From: Branchiostoma floridae | Lineage: Eukaryota; Chordata; Leptocardii; Amphioxiformes; Branchiostomatidae | Length of the DNA: 64,000 nt | Direction: 5' to 3' | Assembly: GCF_000003815.2 (NCBI RefSeq) | Contig: NC_049987.1 | Span: 1,812,428 to 1,876,427 of the forward strand | Part shown: in pieces, positions 12,172 through 22,947 of the stretch | How positions within the stretch are numbered: the stretch's first letter is position 1 | Layout: each line of letters opens with the position of its first letter | The notes under the pieces: generated by a model | The model's input: only the letters and a program-made list of their open reading frames with translations | Database searches by the model: none | Told to the model about the DNA's origin: nothing | Translations under genes and position numbers: made by a program

Positions 12172-12417
12172 TGTTGCCGGTATCTATGATGGTCTCCATG
12201 CCACTTCCATCACGACGAGCCCGTTTGATTTGTTTGTTCCGATAATCTGACCAGTACACCTAGTCGGTGAGCGGGTCGTAGTCCAAAGCGTAGGGTTGTC
12301 CAACACCTACCAGTGGAAGTGTGACCTTTGATCCGGAAGTGATGTCAACTTGGATGATGGCTTCACGATCAGCGACCAAGAGGAGTGGCTCACTGTTCTC
12401 ACGGGAGTCATGGTCTC
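12172..12417 (-). CDS. Exon 4: first YWTD blade, with an in-frame TAG
   Basis: The acceptor is cattag|GA and the donor is A|gtaagt. The frame reads LLLVADREAIIQVDI, then PYALDYDPLTD, a TAG stop, then VYWSDYRNKQIKRARRDGSG. The YW-S-D motif and the I-x-R-A-x-x-D-G-S-G strand are typical of LDL-receptor YWTD repeats. The stop sits where the family usually has Lys or another residue just before VYW, and the frame is clean on both sides, so it looks like a single AAG-to-TAG type change. Confidence 0.7.
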
Positions 12418-12559
12418 CTAATGGGTGGAGGAAATCAGAGTATTGAAAAATACATCGGCTGTTTCCTAAACAATCGCAATATTTTGAATCATTGTCTTTA
12501 TTTCTTCTGACATACAATATCACGAAAAGTTTCACATCAAGCAATTATGATAGTTTGAT

Positions 12560-12985
12560 TATGATGCTATTTTGGGCGATGTCTCAGGGGTTAGCCTAAC
12601 TGTGTAGTATACGTCCGATTGGCAAAAAAATCCCAGGAATTCTGCAGGATATTTTCTGCGTTCGAAGTTACTCAACACTTCGAAGGGGAATAACTCGATG
12701 TGTTGACGGGGGTAAGGATCGTCATAATGTTTGGTATTTGGATAGTTTTAGTGATACTTTACATAATTAAACACTAATTATGATAATAAACGACTAACAT
12801 GTATAATTCACGAGAACAGTTTATAAACCCACTACATAGGTCACTCAAACTTATGACTCTGTAACTGAAAGGTATAGAAAGAAATTAATTGTGCAAAGGT
12901 TTCCTAATTTACATTTAGCAATGAGAATGTGCTATAATACCACAGTGGTAAATCAAAGGGATTTCATACTTGCGATATTTGGCAG
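12560..12985 (+). repeat. Interspersed repeat, 'gatcgtcataatgtttggta' family
   Basis: It begins ATGTCTCAGGGGTTAGCCTAAC...ATACGTCCGATTGGC and continues with the blocks described for 7861-8245. The opening matches, inverted, 47640-47725. It is intronic. Confidence 0.6.
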
Positions 12986-13258
12986 CTACATAAATCATAG
13001 GAATTAGGGTATCATTTACATTTGGAAACGATATAATAGCATTTATCGCTTAAAACTGTTTTATATACAGCTAGGTTAAGCGATAAAACACTAATACTAA
13101 AACATACCAAAAACAACAAACGTACATATTAACACATATAAAACAAACCATTAAGCCGTAACCAAGACAAGGATTTTTCATTGCCAACTTTTTATACTAA
13201 TAATTTTGCCCTACACATCATCCCAAAAAGCACAAAAGACAACTGAAACCCAACTTAC

Positions 13259-14777
13259 CTGGCGTGTTAATCGTCTCGTCAAGACACTGCTCCAAGGCGG
13301 CCGTTCGGTTCATCTCCTTGTCCAGGTCACGCTTCAAGGCGTCAACAGTGATAGACAGCGGGCGCATGTCGTCTTGGTCACGCTTCAAGGCGTCAACAGT
13401 AGCGGACATGTCGTCTTGGTCGCACTTCAGGGCGTCAACAGTAGCGGACATGTCGTCTTGGTCGCGCTTCAAGGCGTCAACAGTAGCGGACATGTCGTCT
13501 TGGTCGCGCTGCAAGGCGTCAACAGTAGCGTACATGTCGTTTTGGTCGCGCTTCAAGGCGTCAACATCGTTAGACAGTTGGCGCATGTCTTCTTGGTCAC
13601 GCTTCAAGGCATCAACAGTGGCGGACAGTTGGGTTATGTTGTCTTGCTTGCGCTTCAAGACGTCAACAGTGGTGTACAGTTGTCGCATGTCGTCTTGGTC
13701 ACGCTTCAAGGCATCAGCGGTAGCAGACATGTCGAATTGGTCGCGCTCCAAGGCGTCAACAGTGGCGGACAGTTGGCGAATTTCGTCTTGGCCGTCCTTC
13801 AAGGCGTTAACTGTGGCGGACAGTTGGCGAATGTCGTCTTGGTCGCGCTTCAAGGCGTCAACAGTAGCGTACATGTCGTTTTGGTCGCGCTCCAAGGCAT
13901 CAACGGTGGTAGATAGTTGGCGCATGTCGTCTTGGTCACGCTTCAAGGCGTCAACAGTGGTGGACAGTTGGGTTATATTGTCTTGGTTGCGCTTCAAGGC
14001 GTCAACATCAGTAGACAGTTGTCGCATGTCTTCTTGGTCACGTTTCAAGGCCTCTTGGTTGCGCTTCAAGGCCTCAATAGCGGTGGACAGTTGCGTTATG
14101 GTGTCTTGGTTGTGCTTCAAGTCGTCAACATCGGTGGACATTTGGCGCATGTTGTCTTGGTCGCGCTTCAAGGCGTCAACAGTGGAGGACAGTTGGAGCA
14201 TGTCGTCTTGGTCATGCTTCAAGGCGTCAACAGTGGCAGTCAATTGGCGAATTTCGTCTTGGTCGTCCTGCAAGGCATTAACTGTGGCGGACAGTTGGCG
14301 AATGTCGTCTTGGTCACGCGTCAAGGCGTCAACAGTGGAGGACATATCGTCTTGGTCACGCTTCAAAGCGTCAACAGTGGTGGACAGTTGGCGAATGTCG
14401 TTTTGGTCGCGCTTCAAGGCGTCAACAGTGGCGGACAGTTGTCGCATGTCGTCTCGGTCACGGTTTAAGGCGTCAACAGCGGCGGACAGTTGGCGAATGT
14501 CGTCTTGGTCACGGTTTAAGGCGTCAACAGTGGCGGACAGTTGGCGCAGGTCGTCTTGGTCACGTTTTAAGGCGTCAACAGCGGCGGACAGTTGGCGCAT
14601 GTCGTCTTGGTTACTCTTCAAGGCCTCTTGGTTGCGCTTCAATGCCTCAACAGCGGCAGACAGTTGGGTTATGTTGTCTTGGTCAATCTTCAAGTCGTTA
14701 ACAATGGCGATCAGTTGGCGTATGTTAGCTTGATTGCGCTCCAATATGTCAACCTTAGTGGACAGTTGTGTTATTCC
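13259..14777 (-). CDS. Exon 3: coiled-coil stalk with tandem 17/14/24-residue repeats
   Basis: One 1519-base exon encodes about 506 residues in roughly 27 repeats of the type VDALKRDQDDMRQLSAT. Most units have 17 residues. About seven have 14, lacking R-Q-L, and two have 24, with an extra seven. Hydrophobic residues fall at V, L, M and L with polar Q between, as in a coiled coil. The acceptor is tttgtag (phase 0) and the donor CCAG|gtaagt (phase 1). The DNA is a 51-base minisatellite, which leaves long open frames on the other strand that are not genes. From memory, similar stalks occur in amphioxus type II C-type lectins; I cannot check this here. Confidence 0.8.
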
Positions 14778-15099
14778 CTACAAATGAACGACAGAGTACA
14801 AAATTGGATAAATAGTGTAGATGCAGCAGAATAGGCTGGTTTATTGATTGTAAACTCCTGGCAGCGAAAAGGCTGAATTGTGAGATTCACAGTTACAAAG
14901 TTGTTGTTTTACTAACACTACAGGTAAAATACATCATTCAACTTTTATACATTTGTTGCCAATTTACAACATAATGAAATACAATGATCATTACACATCG
15001 ATGATGATAAATAAAAGTTATTAACTGCAGTTAAAGACCTTAACCATATACGGTAATGGACTTTAGGCATATCGTTTGGATCGTGCTGATATGATATCG

Positions 15100-15760
15100 A
15101 TTTTCTTTTATTTGTCTTGTTTCCCTCCCCGTGACTTCACCTCTGGTGCGTGGTAGCCAAGTGTGGTACAGGTTTGACTTGGCCAGCTTCTTTCCAAACT
15201 CCAGGCACAAGTCCTCCCTTTTCTCATAGGGGCTCTGTAACTTCAGTGCTTTGCAAGACTGCTCTTATGATAGGGTATGTCCTAGGATGATCCTAGTTGC
15301 CCGTCGTTGGATCTTTTCTATCTTCTTGTGTTGTGTGTTCGTAATAACGTAAGGCCAGGGTGCAAAACTGGGGCAGCGTATTCCAAAATGGGATGGATGA
15401 AGCAAGTGTATACAGTCACTGGGTCTCCATGGGTGGGTTAAACTGTCGGAGTCGGTAAGGAAGGTACAGTCTCTGACTTCCTTTCTTCGTTATGTCCACG
15501 ACGTGGGTGCCCCACCCTAGGTCTCCTTGGAACGTCACTCCTAGGCACTTGGCGACACTTACAACTTCCAGCTTGTGGTCGTGGATGGTGATCATGAGAG
15601 GGGGTGGCGGAGGTGGTGTGCAACTGAAGCAGACATGAACAACCTTACATTTCCCAGGGTTCAGTTTCATGGTGTTCTTATCTGGCCACGGAGACAGTTC
15701 ATTGGCGTTACACAGGAGGACGGATGGTACCACGATTTTTGACGTGGCTTGCAAGTCATT
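15100..15760 (-). mobile_element. LINE reverse transcriptase fragment
   Basis: The minus strand reads MKLNPGKCKVVHVCFS, then VAKCLGVTFQGDLGWGTHV, a proline run and, further on, FIHPILEYAAPVLHPGLT. These are standard CR1/L2-type reverse transcriptase motifs after the catalytic site (M-x-L-N-x-x-K-C; L-G-V-x-x-x-x-x-L-x-W; P-x-L-E-Y-A). Several stops and frame changes show it is dead. It lies in intron 2 of the stalk-propeller gene, same strand. Confidence 0.8.
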
Positions 15761-16173
15761 TGGGCTCTAAAGTTCTGAGAGTTCATGGGCGGTGTTGGTC
15801 TTGGGATTGTAGGTAAGGTTGTTTCTGCTAAAGTGACGACTGGAACTTATACAACAGAGTTCGACGGGCGCCTGGGCTTGGGCAGGATTGCAGACAAGTG
15901 TTGCTGCTTCTCTTCCGACGCCGATCTGTTTTGTTCGTGGCTTACAAATTTGCATATGAGAGAGTTCCTTCGTTCGAAGAAGATGGCCTGTTTCCAACTA
16001 CAGTTTCAATTTTTGTTATGCGATGTATTCCGCCTTTACTACCAGTAGGCCTACCCAGCGACTTGAGAATGCCTACATCCAGAAGCATGTTCTGATTTGA
16101 TACTTGTAGTATTTCATAAATGTAACAGAAGCAATATAAAGACTGTCTGAAAAGAAGTCTGTCAAATGCTTAC

Positions 16174-16295
16174 ATTTTTGTTGATGAACGTCAGAGGGGC
16201 GAGTCCCACTGCAGAGATGCTTAACAGCACGGCAATGCCGACGGCCAGACAGCTGCAGCGGGAGCGGCCGCTCGCTCTACCAGGGTACATGCGGT
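16174..16295 (-). CDS. Exon 2: transmembrane segment
   Basis: After a basic stretch (RASGRSRCSC) comes a hydrophobic run, LAVGIAVLLSISAVGLAPL, of about 19 residues, ending TFINKN before the donor gtaagc. Basic residues on the N-terminal side and a hydrophobic core without a cleavage site fit a signal-anchor (type II) orientation. The acceptor is ttgcag; phase is 1 in and 0 out, matching both neighbours. Confidence 0.7.
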
Positions 16296-16299
16296 CTGC

Positions 16300-18195
16300 A
16301 AAGATTATAACTGAGGTTTAGCAACATATCAACTCAAGACGGTAATAACCGATGAAAAGATGAAGAAGGAAATAAAGTAAATGTTTTGTTTCTCCTTATG
16401 TTTCTAAAATATTGGATCTGTTATGAAATATTCTTTTTTTCTACTCGATGTGTGCAACAAATAAACATGTCACAGGGGAGACCGGAATCCGGGGGAATTT
16501 GGGATTCCCCCTAGGGCAGATTGGAATTCACATAAATACAAGGGGAATCTGGAGTTCTTCTGGGGGCGGTTGGAATTCTTCCAGGACAAGCTTTGACTCT
16601 ACCTTTGATTCAGGGTGTTGCTCTAAAGTTTCAAACAACACAACAAATGATTTGTTAATTTTTTTATAACACTAAATTATCATATCTTATACTTCATATA
16701 AACATACATATATATATATATATATACCTATCTAACACTCAACTTGCTGTAAACTAGTCACTAGAGTAGAAAAGTAAGCTAATCTAAGAATTTCTAACAA
16801 GCTAAACATACATGTTATATCATATACTATAGCTTGTTACACTTTAAATTTTCAAACAAGTAATACAGGAGAATCCGGATATATACAAGTCAAGCTTTGA
16901 CTATATAGAAATTCAGACTATTGAAGTTTTTTCTGGAAAATAGACTAAATCATTTCAAAATTAACATTTCATCACGTTTCACAAGTGACTGGGAAAAAAC
17001 AATGGCAAACACAATGCAACATAGCTAACTGAAAAAACAACAGTCAAAAAGAATACAAAATGGCCTTGGCTAGACAGCTGTTACCATAGTTACAGTATAG
17101 CAAGTGGCATGACAAAAGGTTTAAAATACTATGTAATTCACCCGTAATAGTTTGTAATGATGAATGTAGGCTTACCACCTATCGAAGAATTGAGAGAAAG
17201 GCAAAAATAAGAATAAATGTGCAAACTCAAGTTAATTCCTTTTCAAGTATCCGTACATCCCCCATGTATAGCCCAAATTATAATTTGCATCAAGTATGGA
17301 CAGGAGCAAAATTACGTGTCAGAGAACTTGACTTTCTACTGTTCCTTGCTTATACCCCTGTCACATTATGAACGATCTTCGGGTGCATGGATCGGCCATA
17401 TTTAAGATCGACAGAGCGTTGCGCGTATTTTGCATCTGAAAACCTTATTAACGGCCTTAGCAACGGCCAACTACCAACGATATTGTCAGATTTTATTGAC
17501 GGATTTCTATCATTTAAAGTTTGATATGCAGGGAATGCTACGCACAGTAAGTCTAAATCATCAGGCAAGGTCCCATAGGTTATTTAAATATGTATAGGAT
17601 ATTGGAAAATGAAGTATATATTTTTGATGAGAAAGTTGACCATAATTCTGTGTTGAATCATGATATCGAAAATCAATTGATATTTTTGTGATGATCTTAG
17701 CAGGTTCTACCAGCCAGTTCATTTACATTCAAAATTATTATGTTTAATTTTTCCCCCCTCCCACTTGTTTAAGACACGAAAATTCCGAATCATTTAAAAG
17801 GTGATAGCTTTGAAGGCTGATAGCCAATATAAAGCTAGTATCCAAAAGTGGCTATCACATCAAAATATATACCACAGGCCTTCTATAAAATAAAAACGCG
17901 AGAGGGTACCGATATGCTAAATTTGGGGTACTTGACCATGGGCTATTAGTTTGTGACATTTTGTCTCTGCTTGGCCTTCGTAGGACACCAATCGCTTCAA
18001 AGGTCACTTTGTATTGCGGCAATTGTGGCGAATTTCTTTGAAGGTCTCAGTAGACAGATTTTCGCCTATGAGTATTTACATGGTAAAGCTCCCTTTACAA
18101 ATCAAGAATTTAGCTCGGCCGAGTTGTCAGCGAGCTCTGAGTTAAAAGGAGGTATGACCATGATGCCGACGAGGAAACCCTGCCATTGTCGTAGG
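16300..18195. other. Intron 1 region, no exon seen
   Basis: Contents are a short GGAATTC-rich patch (16470-16600), a small (AT)n run at about 16708-16728, and AT-rich filler. None of the short open frames has splice sites compatible with the stalk-propeller gene. Confidence 0.45.
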
Positions 18196-19062
18196 NNNNN
18201 NNNNNNNNNNNNNNNNNNNNNNNNNNNNNNNNNNNNNNNNNNNNNNNNNNNNNNNNNNNNNNNNNNNNNNNNNNNNNNNNNNNNNNNNNNNNNNNNNNNN
18301 NNNNNNNNNNNNNNNNNNNNNNNNNNNNNNNNNNNNNNNNNNNNNNNNNNNNNNNNNNNNNNNNNNNNNNNNNNNNNNNNNNNNNNNNNNNNNNNNNNNN
18401 NNNNNNNNNNNNNNNNNNNNNNNNNNNNNNNNNNNNNNNNNNNNNNNNNNNNNNNNNNNNNNNNNNNNNNNNNNNNNNNNNNNNNNNNNNNNNNNNNNNN
18501 NNNNNNNNNNNNNNNNNNNNNNNNNNNNNNNNNNNNNNNNNNNNNNNNNNNNNNNNNNNNNNNNNNNNNNNNNNNNNNNNNNNNNNNNNNNNNNNNNNNN
18601 NNNNNNNNNNNNNNNNNNNNNNNNNNNNNNNNNNNNNNNNNNNNNNNNNNNNNNNNNNNNNNNNNNNNNNNNNNNNNNNNNNNNNNNNNNNNNNNNNNNN
18701 NNNNNNNNNNNNNNNNNNNNNNNNNNNNNNNNNNNNNNNNNNNNNNNNNNNNNNNNNNNNNNNNNNNNNNNNNNNNNNNNNNNNNNNNNNNNNNNNNNNN
18801 NNNNNNNNNNNNNNNNNNNNNNNNNNNNNNNNNNNNNNNNNNNNNNNNNNNNNNNNNNNNNNNNNNNNNNNNNNNNNNNNNNNNNNNNNNNNNNNNNNNN
18901 NNNNNNNNNNNNNNNNNNNNNNNNNNNNNNNNNNNNNNNNNNNNNNNNNNNNNNNNNNNNNNNNNNNNNNNNNNNNNNNNNNNNNNNNNNNNNNNNNNNN
19001 NNNNNNNNNNNNNNNNNNNNNNNNNNNNNNNNNNNNNNNNNNNNNNNNNNNNNNNNNNNNNN
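18196..19062. other. Assembly gap (867 N)
   Basis: Run of N inside intron 1 of the stalk-propeller gene. Confidence 0.99.
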
Positions 19063-19548
19063 GAGCTAAATTCTTGATTTCTAAAGGGGGATTTAAGGAC
19101 CCCAGAGTGAGGAGATTCGACGCCTCCAAATTTATAGCAGGGTGCAGAAACAATTTACAAGAATTTAGCGTGTTAAAATTCGGGCTACAATGTACATATG
19201 CATGTTGAAGTTTAGGGTACAATGTACAAAACATCTGAAAATGAGACGGCTCGTTTCTTTGTCATAGACACTTTAATTTGACCCCCAGCGGAGGTCATGT
19301 AACTGCAGACTACACACAGGAAGTGCCGGTAACAGTATCAAGCGAATATTCCCGCCGGCCGAAGAAGCAACGTAATCCAACTTATACAGTATCAACACCG
19401 ATGTATTCCTCTACCATTCACCACAGATTCCACCTCGCTGTCGTGCACGGAAGAATAACTACGGCCTTTGCAAGTACTGCAAGGCTCTACTTTATACCCG
19501 TACTACTTTTGGGAACGGGGGTCGCGCATAAGTACTGTGTTATGAGAC
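19063..19548. repeat. Interspersed repeat R, copy 1
   Basis: From 'ggacccc-agagtgaggagattcgacgcctc' through 'tgacccccagcggaggtcatg' to 'gggggtcgcgcataagtac' it matches 22020-22475 block by block at high identity. A diverged piece is at 54436-54652. The 5' side is cut by the gap. No coding function is apparent. Confidence 0.7.
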
Positions 19549-20640
19549 CTTAAACTATCTTTTCTTTTAATTCCTACAAGAGAACTACAATCATGGAACA
19601 TAAATTCCAAAAATCTTTTTCCTTCAACGGATCTTTGCTCAGACATTGTGAATTTTGCACTTTGTTATTTCTTTGTTACTTGGGTGCTGTCCTTGGTACC
19701 GCAGTGCACCATGTAGGGCTATCATGATGTTGTGAATTAAAATGTTTTCAATGCAAAACCTACGTTGTGCTCTATTAGGATGGTTCTCTGGAACTTTAGC
19801 AGAGGTGATTCCATTGCTTTCTGTACTCCTCGCACTCGAGAAAAGGATAGTTGTCGGGATATCGTTGGCCACACAAAGTCTGTCTCCCGTACATGTGCAC
19901 TCCTTATAAATGACGGAGATTGCTGAAATGTGTCTCCTTCTTTGATCTCAGAGGATGCTTAATATCTTGTCTAATTTGCAAGAGTCGAGCGCGTTCAGAC
20001 GAAAGATGATACGCTGGAGTCGTTTGGGAATGGGGGAGATGATTTCAGTGGTTCGCAACCCGCGCTCCAAACCGAGCCTTGCAAGAAAAGTGCTGGTTTA
20101 GCCATTCATTGTTCTCAGACGCTGTCTCATCAGACGTACATAACGATCACCACGCTCTCTGCCGCAGTTCTTCTACCATGAGTCGGTTTCCCGCTGTGAA
20201 AGTTCGGATGGTTCGCCGTAACAACTTTCAAGTTGGAAACATCCCGTGGAACAAAGGTGCAAGTGTGGACAAGGGACATGAAGGACAGAAGACCCTGCTG
20301 TCGCGTCGTGCAGCAGACGCTCATCTGACCTGGACCTTGTGGATGAGTCGGGGTCGACGTAAAGAAGATGCTGAATTAGGACACATACAAGATGCTCTAC
20401 AAGCCCGAAAATCATGTCATCATCCCAGGAACCTTTCTTTGATGTTCATTATCCTGAATCAACGTGTGTACATTTATGGAAAGGTTATTTGCAACAAATA
20501 ACAGGATACCGATATTTTTTAGAAGCTTGCTTCTCTCTATTCTTGGACTGTTTTATGAATATCAGTGGCGAGCAGTGTTTTAAAAATAGAAACTCTAACA
20601 CCTTTTGTTTAAAAGATTATAAATCATGAAATCAAATGCT
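19549..20640. other. No supported gene; one weak transposon-like frame
   Basis: A 140-codon plus-strand frame (20079-20501) contains the phrase NNFQVGNIPWNKGASV. A 'F-x-x-G-x-x-P-W-N-K-G' motif is familiar to me from the start of some metazoan transposon proteins, but nothing else in the frame supports that. The function is unknown and the call weak. Confidence 0.25.
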
Positions 20641-20647
20641 TTTTAGA

Positions 20648-21605
20648 TATAATAATAATAATAATGAATGGTTTATTTTCGAGTCATGCGACATACAATA
20701 AAATACAATGGCAGTCTTTATATCTTTCGGCTGAATTGCAGTATGTTTTACACATATTACAATTAAAATGAAAAACAATAGAAGTGCATAATTCAACACA
20801 TTTTAAAACTTATTCATAGCTTGTATTTTGAACTATTAAGCAAGTCGACAAGGTATCGTAGTGTAGTCTTCCTATACCTAGAGGTTCTACAGGGAAATTG
20901 TGTTATATGGTGTTTGGACCTGAGGTTTCTGCCATGTAGGCTCACACGGTTTGGCGGTAGCCATTTTGAGAAAGACGGAGAGCTCAGCAAAGAGGTACCA
21001 AACTTTGTACAGAGTTCGTGCCGTCTGTTGCACAGAGACGGAAGTGACAACTGTCATAGCTAGCAAAGGTGAAACCAAGAATTATGCGGCAAGCTCTTTT
21101 TTGCACGTTCTCTATGGCTCTAGACTGGGCACTAGTGATTCCTGGGTGCCATACCGCACACGCGTATTCTAAGATAGGTCGTATAAATCCACAGAACACT
21201 AATGTCAAGTCACTAGAGTCTAGGCCATGTCTCTTTAATACTCGTAGCAGGTACAGCCTGCGGCTGCCTTTGCTGACCATCATGTTGACGTGGATGTCCC
21301 ACTTAAGGTTAGCTTGAAAGATCACCCCAAGGATCTTCGCGAATTCAACTACTAAGTGTTGTTGACTTAACAGTCACTACAGGTAGGGGTGGACGGTTTC
21401 GCATAAAGCATATTAGCAGTACAATGCACTTGGAGGGGTTCAGTTGCATGTAGTTGGCTTCTGTCCAATGAACAAGGTTGTCCACGTCAGTTTGCACTGT
21501 GGAGTCCTGTGTAACGTGCCTTGCCTCCGACAAAGACATGTCGTCAACATACTTCCAAGTCTCGGCTGAGTCTTGCCTTACCGGTGACGCGTCATTGGCC
21601 TAAGC
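20648..21605 (-). mobile_element. LINE fragment with the YVDD catalytic motif
   Basis: On the minus strand: W-K-YVDDMSLSE (catalytic Y-x-D-D near 21550), then YMQLNPSKC, LKWDIHVNMMVSKGSRRLY, and FIRPILEYACAVWHPGIT, ending in a tail AATAAACCATTATTATTATT. This is the CR1/L2-type reverse transcriptase order from palm to C-terminus. Frameshifts separate the pieces. It is in intron 1 of the stalk-propeller gene. Confidence 0.85.
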
Positions 21606-21663
21606 ATAAATGTATATCCCTTTCATTCAAACTTCTGTGATAAATAACTGCACATCCTATATG

Positions 21664-22012
21664 GTTTGGTAAATTCGCCCGCAAAAAACTTGCACTAACG
21701 TTCAAAGCACGCCGTTCCTTCCACTACCGTCAAAATGACCCAGTCGGGAACTCCAAATGCTCGCAAACTACAATCTTAAACCCGGCCCAGGGTAGGAAAC
21801 GGCCGCTGTGTGGTCGCAATATGCAGTGTTTCTGTATCTACGGGACCAGAAGTTGTGTGACTGTGGCCGCGTTGGTGACAGGTGGCAGCTATAGACTATT
21901 TCTTCATGCTTTGGCCAATGGAAAAAAATCCAAGGGACCGACAAAAAGTGGCCACAATGGCCAGGTGGGTACTAAGCAGATGTGGCCGCTAATACAGGTT
22001 GGACTGTATAGT
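21664..22012. mobile_element. TIR element 'caaacctgtctatagcggcc', 5'-truncated copy
   Basis: It ends in TGGCCGCTAATACAGGTTGGACTGTATAG, the right terminus of the family seen complete at 23645-24213, and shares the interior blocks 'acgttcaa-gcacgc', 'aactccaaat' and 'gtggccgcgttgg'. The left end is missing. Confidence 0.65.
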
Positions 22013-22019
22013 TTTTCGC

Positions 22020-22475
22020 CAGGGGGATTAACATGCTTAAGGACCCTAAAGTGAGGAGATTCGACTCCTCAAAATTTATAGCAGGGTGCAGAAACAATTC
22101 AAAAGAATTTAGTATGTTAAAGTTCAGGGTACAATGTACAAAATATCTGAAAATGAGCATATATCTGCGCGCTCGTTTCTTTGTCATAGACACATTGATT
22201 TGACCCCCAGTGGAGGTCATGGAACTGCATACTACAAGTGACGTGCCGGTAACAGTATCAAGGCGCAAATTCCCGACCGAAGAAGCAACTCAATCCAACT
22301 TAAACAGTATGAATAACGATGTATTCCTCTACCATTCCCCACAGTTTCCACCTCGCTGTTGTGTACGAAAGAATGATTACAACCTTTGCGAAAACTGCAA
22401 GGTGCTACTTTGTACCACTACTAATTTTGGGGACGGGGCCAGGGGGTCGCGCATAAATACATCATGTATATTTTA
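22020..22475. repeat. Interspersed repeat R, copy 2
   Basis: Matches 19063-19548 over nearly its whole length: 'agtgaggagattcgac-cctc', 'atttatagcagggtgcagaaacaatt', 'tgacccccagtggaggtcatg', 'gggggtcgcgcataaata'. It is directly downstream of the truncated TIR element. Confidence 0.7.
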
Positions 22476-22736
22476 AATACAGGTAACATACCGAAAGGGC
22501 TATCAGTCTATTGGGGGGGGGGGCGATGACTCATTACCTGTGTCTAAATCAAAGTATTGCATCCGAAGGTGATAGGACGCAATTTTCGGTTGAAAACTTG
22601 ATTTGACAAATAAATTCCCATGTTGCATAGGTATCAGTATGTGATCGTACACCATTTCTACTCATAATTTCTGCTGATTTTACAACTATATCCCCATGTT
22701 GTACTAAAAAAGTCAAGTTACGAAACTGTTTCCTAC

Positions 22737-22947
22737 CTGCAGACGTGTACGTTGCGTAGCGTTTCACCTCGACCTCTTCGTACGTTTGTACAGGCGCTAC
22801 TTGTGACCTGCCAGCCCCGTTGAAAGGACGGACACGTCCGCGGGAACCACCCTGATGGGCAGGAGAGGGGTGGGACGGCAGCCCGCTGGTTCGGCCGCTG
22901 TCAGGGCGCGAGAAAGGGGAGCAGACCGGCTCTGCTTGCTCGTACAT
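22737..22947 (-). CDS. Exon 1: cytoplasmic head of the stalk-propeller protein
   Basis: It starts at an ATG (MYEQAEP) and encodes about 70 residues rich in Pro, Ser, Gly and Arg, with a YEEVEV segment that could be a tyrosine signal. No signal peptide is needed if the protein is type II. The exon ends in phase 1 at G|gtagga and joins the acceptor ttgcag at 16296, giving D-R-M-Y in frame. Upstream of the ATG the same frame stays open and is Leu/Ala rich (SLAAALFVCCLH), so an earlier start in another exon is possible. A diverged copy lies at 24301-24890. Confidence 0.55.

Larger units (their letters stand above)
8880..22947 (-). pseudogene. Type II membrane stalk + YWTD beta-propeller gene (whole locus)
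   Basis: Eight exons on the minus strand are supported: 22947-22737, 16295-16174, 14777-13259, 12417-12172, 11154-11021, 10025-9904, 9658-9469 and 8977-8880. Order: cytoplasmic head, one transmembrane segment, about 500 residues of coiled coil, then a YWTD propeller as in LDL-receptor-family proteins. All junctions have GT/AG sites and matching phases except 12172 to 11154 (phase 1 into phase 0), where a small exon of about 50 bases appears to be missing beside a LINE. In-frame stops lie at 12262-12260 (TAG) and 8931-8929 (TAA). The product would be a cell-surface binding receptor. The lesions suggest a pseudogene, a null allele or assembly error. Gene identity beyond the domains is unknown. 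Confidence 0.7.

Noticed and set aside
13206-14834. Very long plus-strand open frames (489, 236 and 183 codons) with repeats such as SRFKASTVADSW and VVLVALQGVNS
   Set aside because: They are mirror frames of the minus-strand stalk repeats. A 51-bp unit without stops in any frame leaves every strand open. The minus strand alone has splice sites, correct phases and a coiled-coil pattern.
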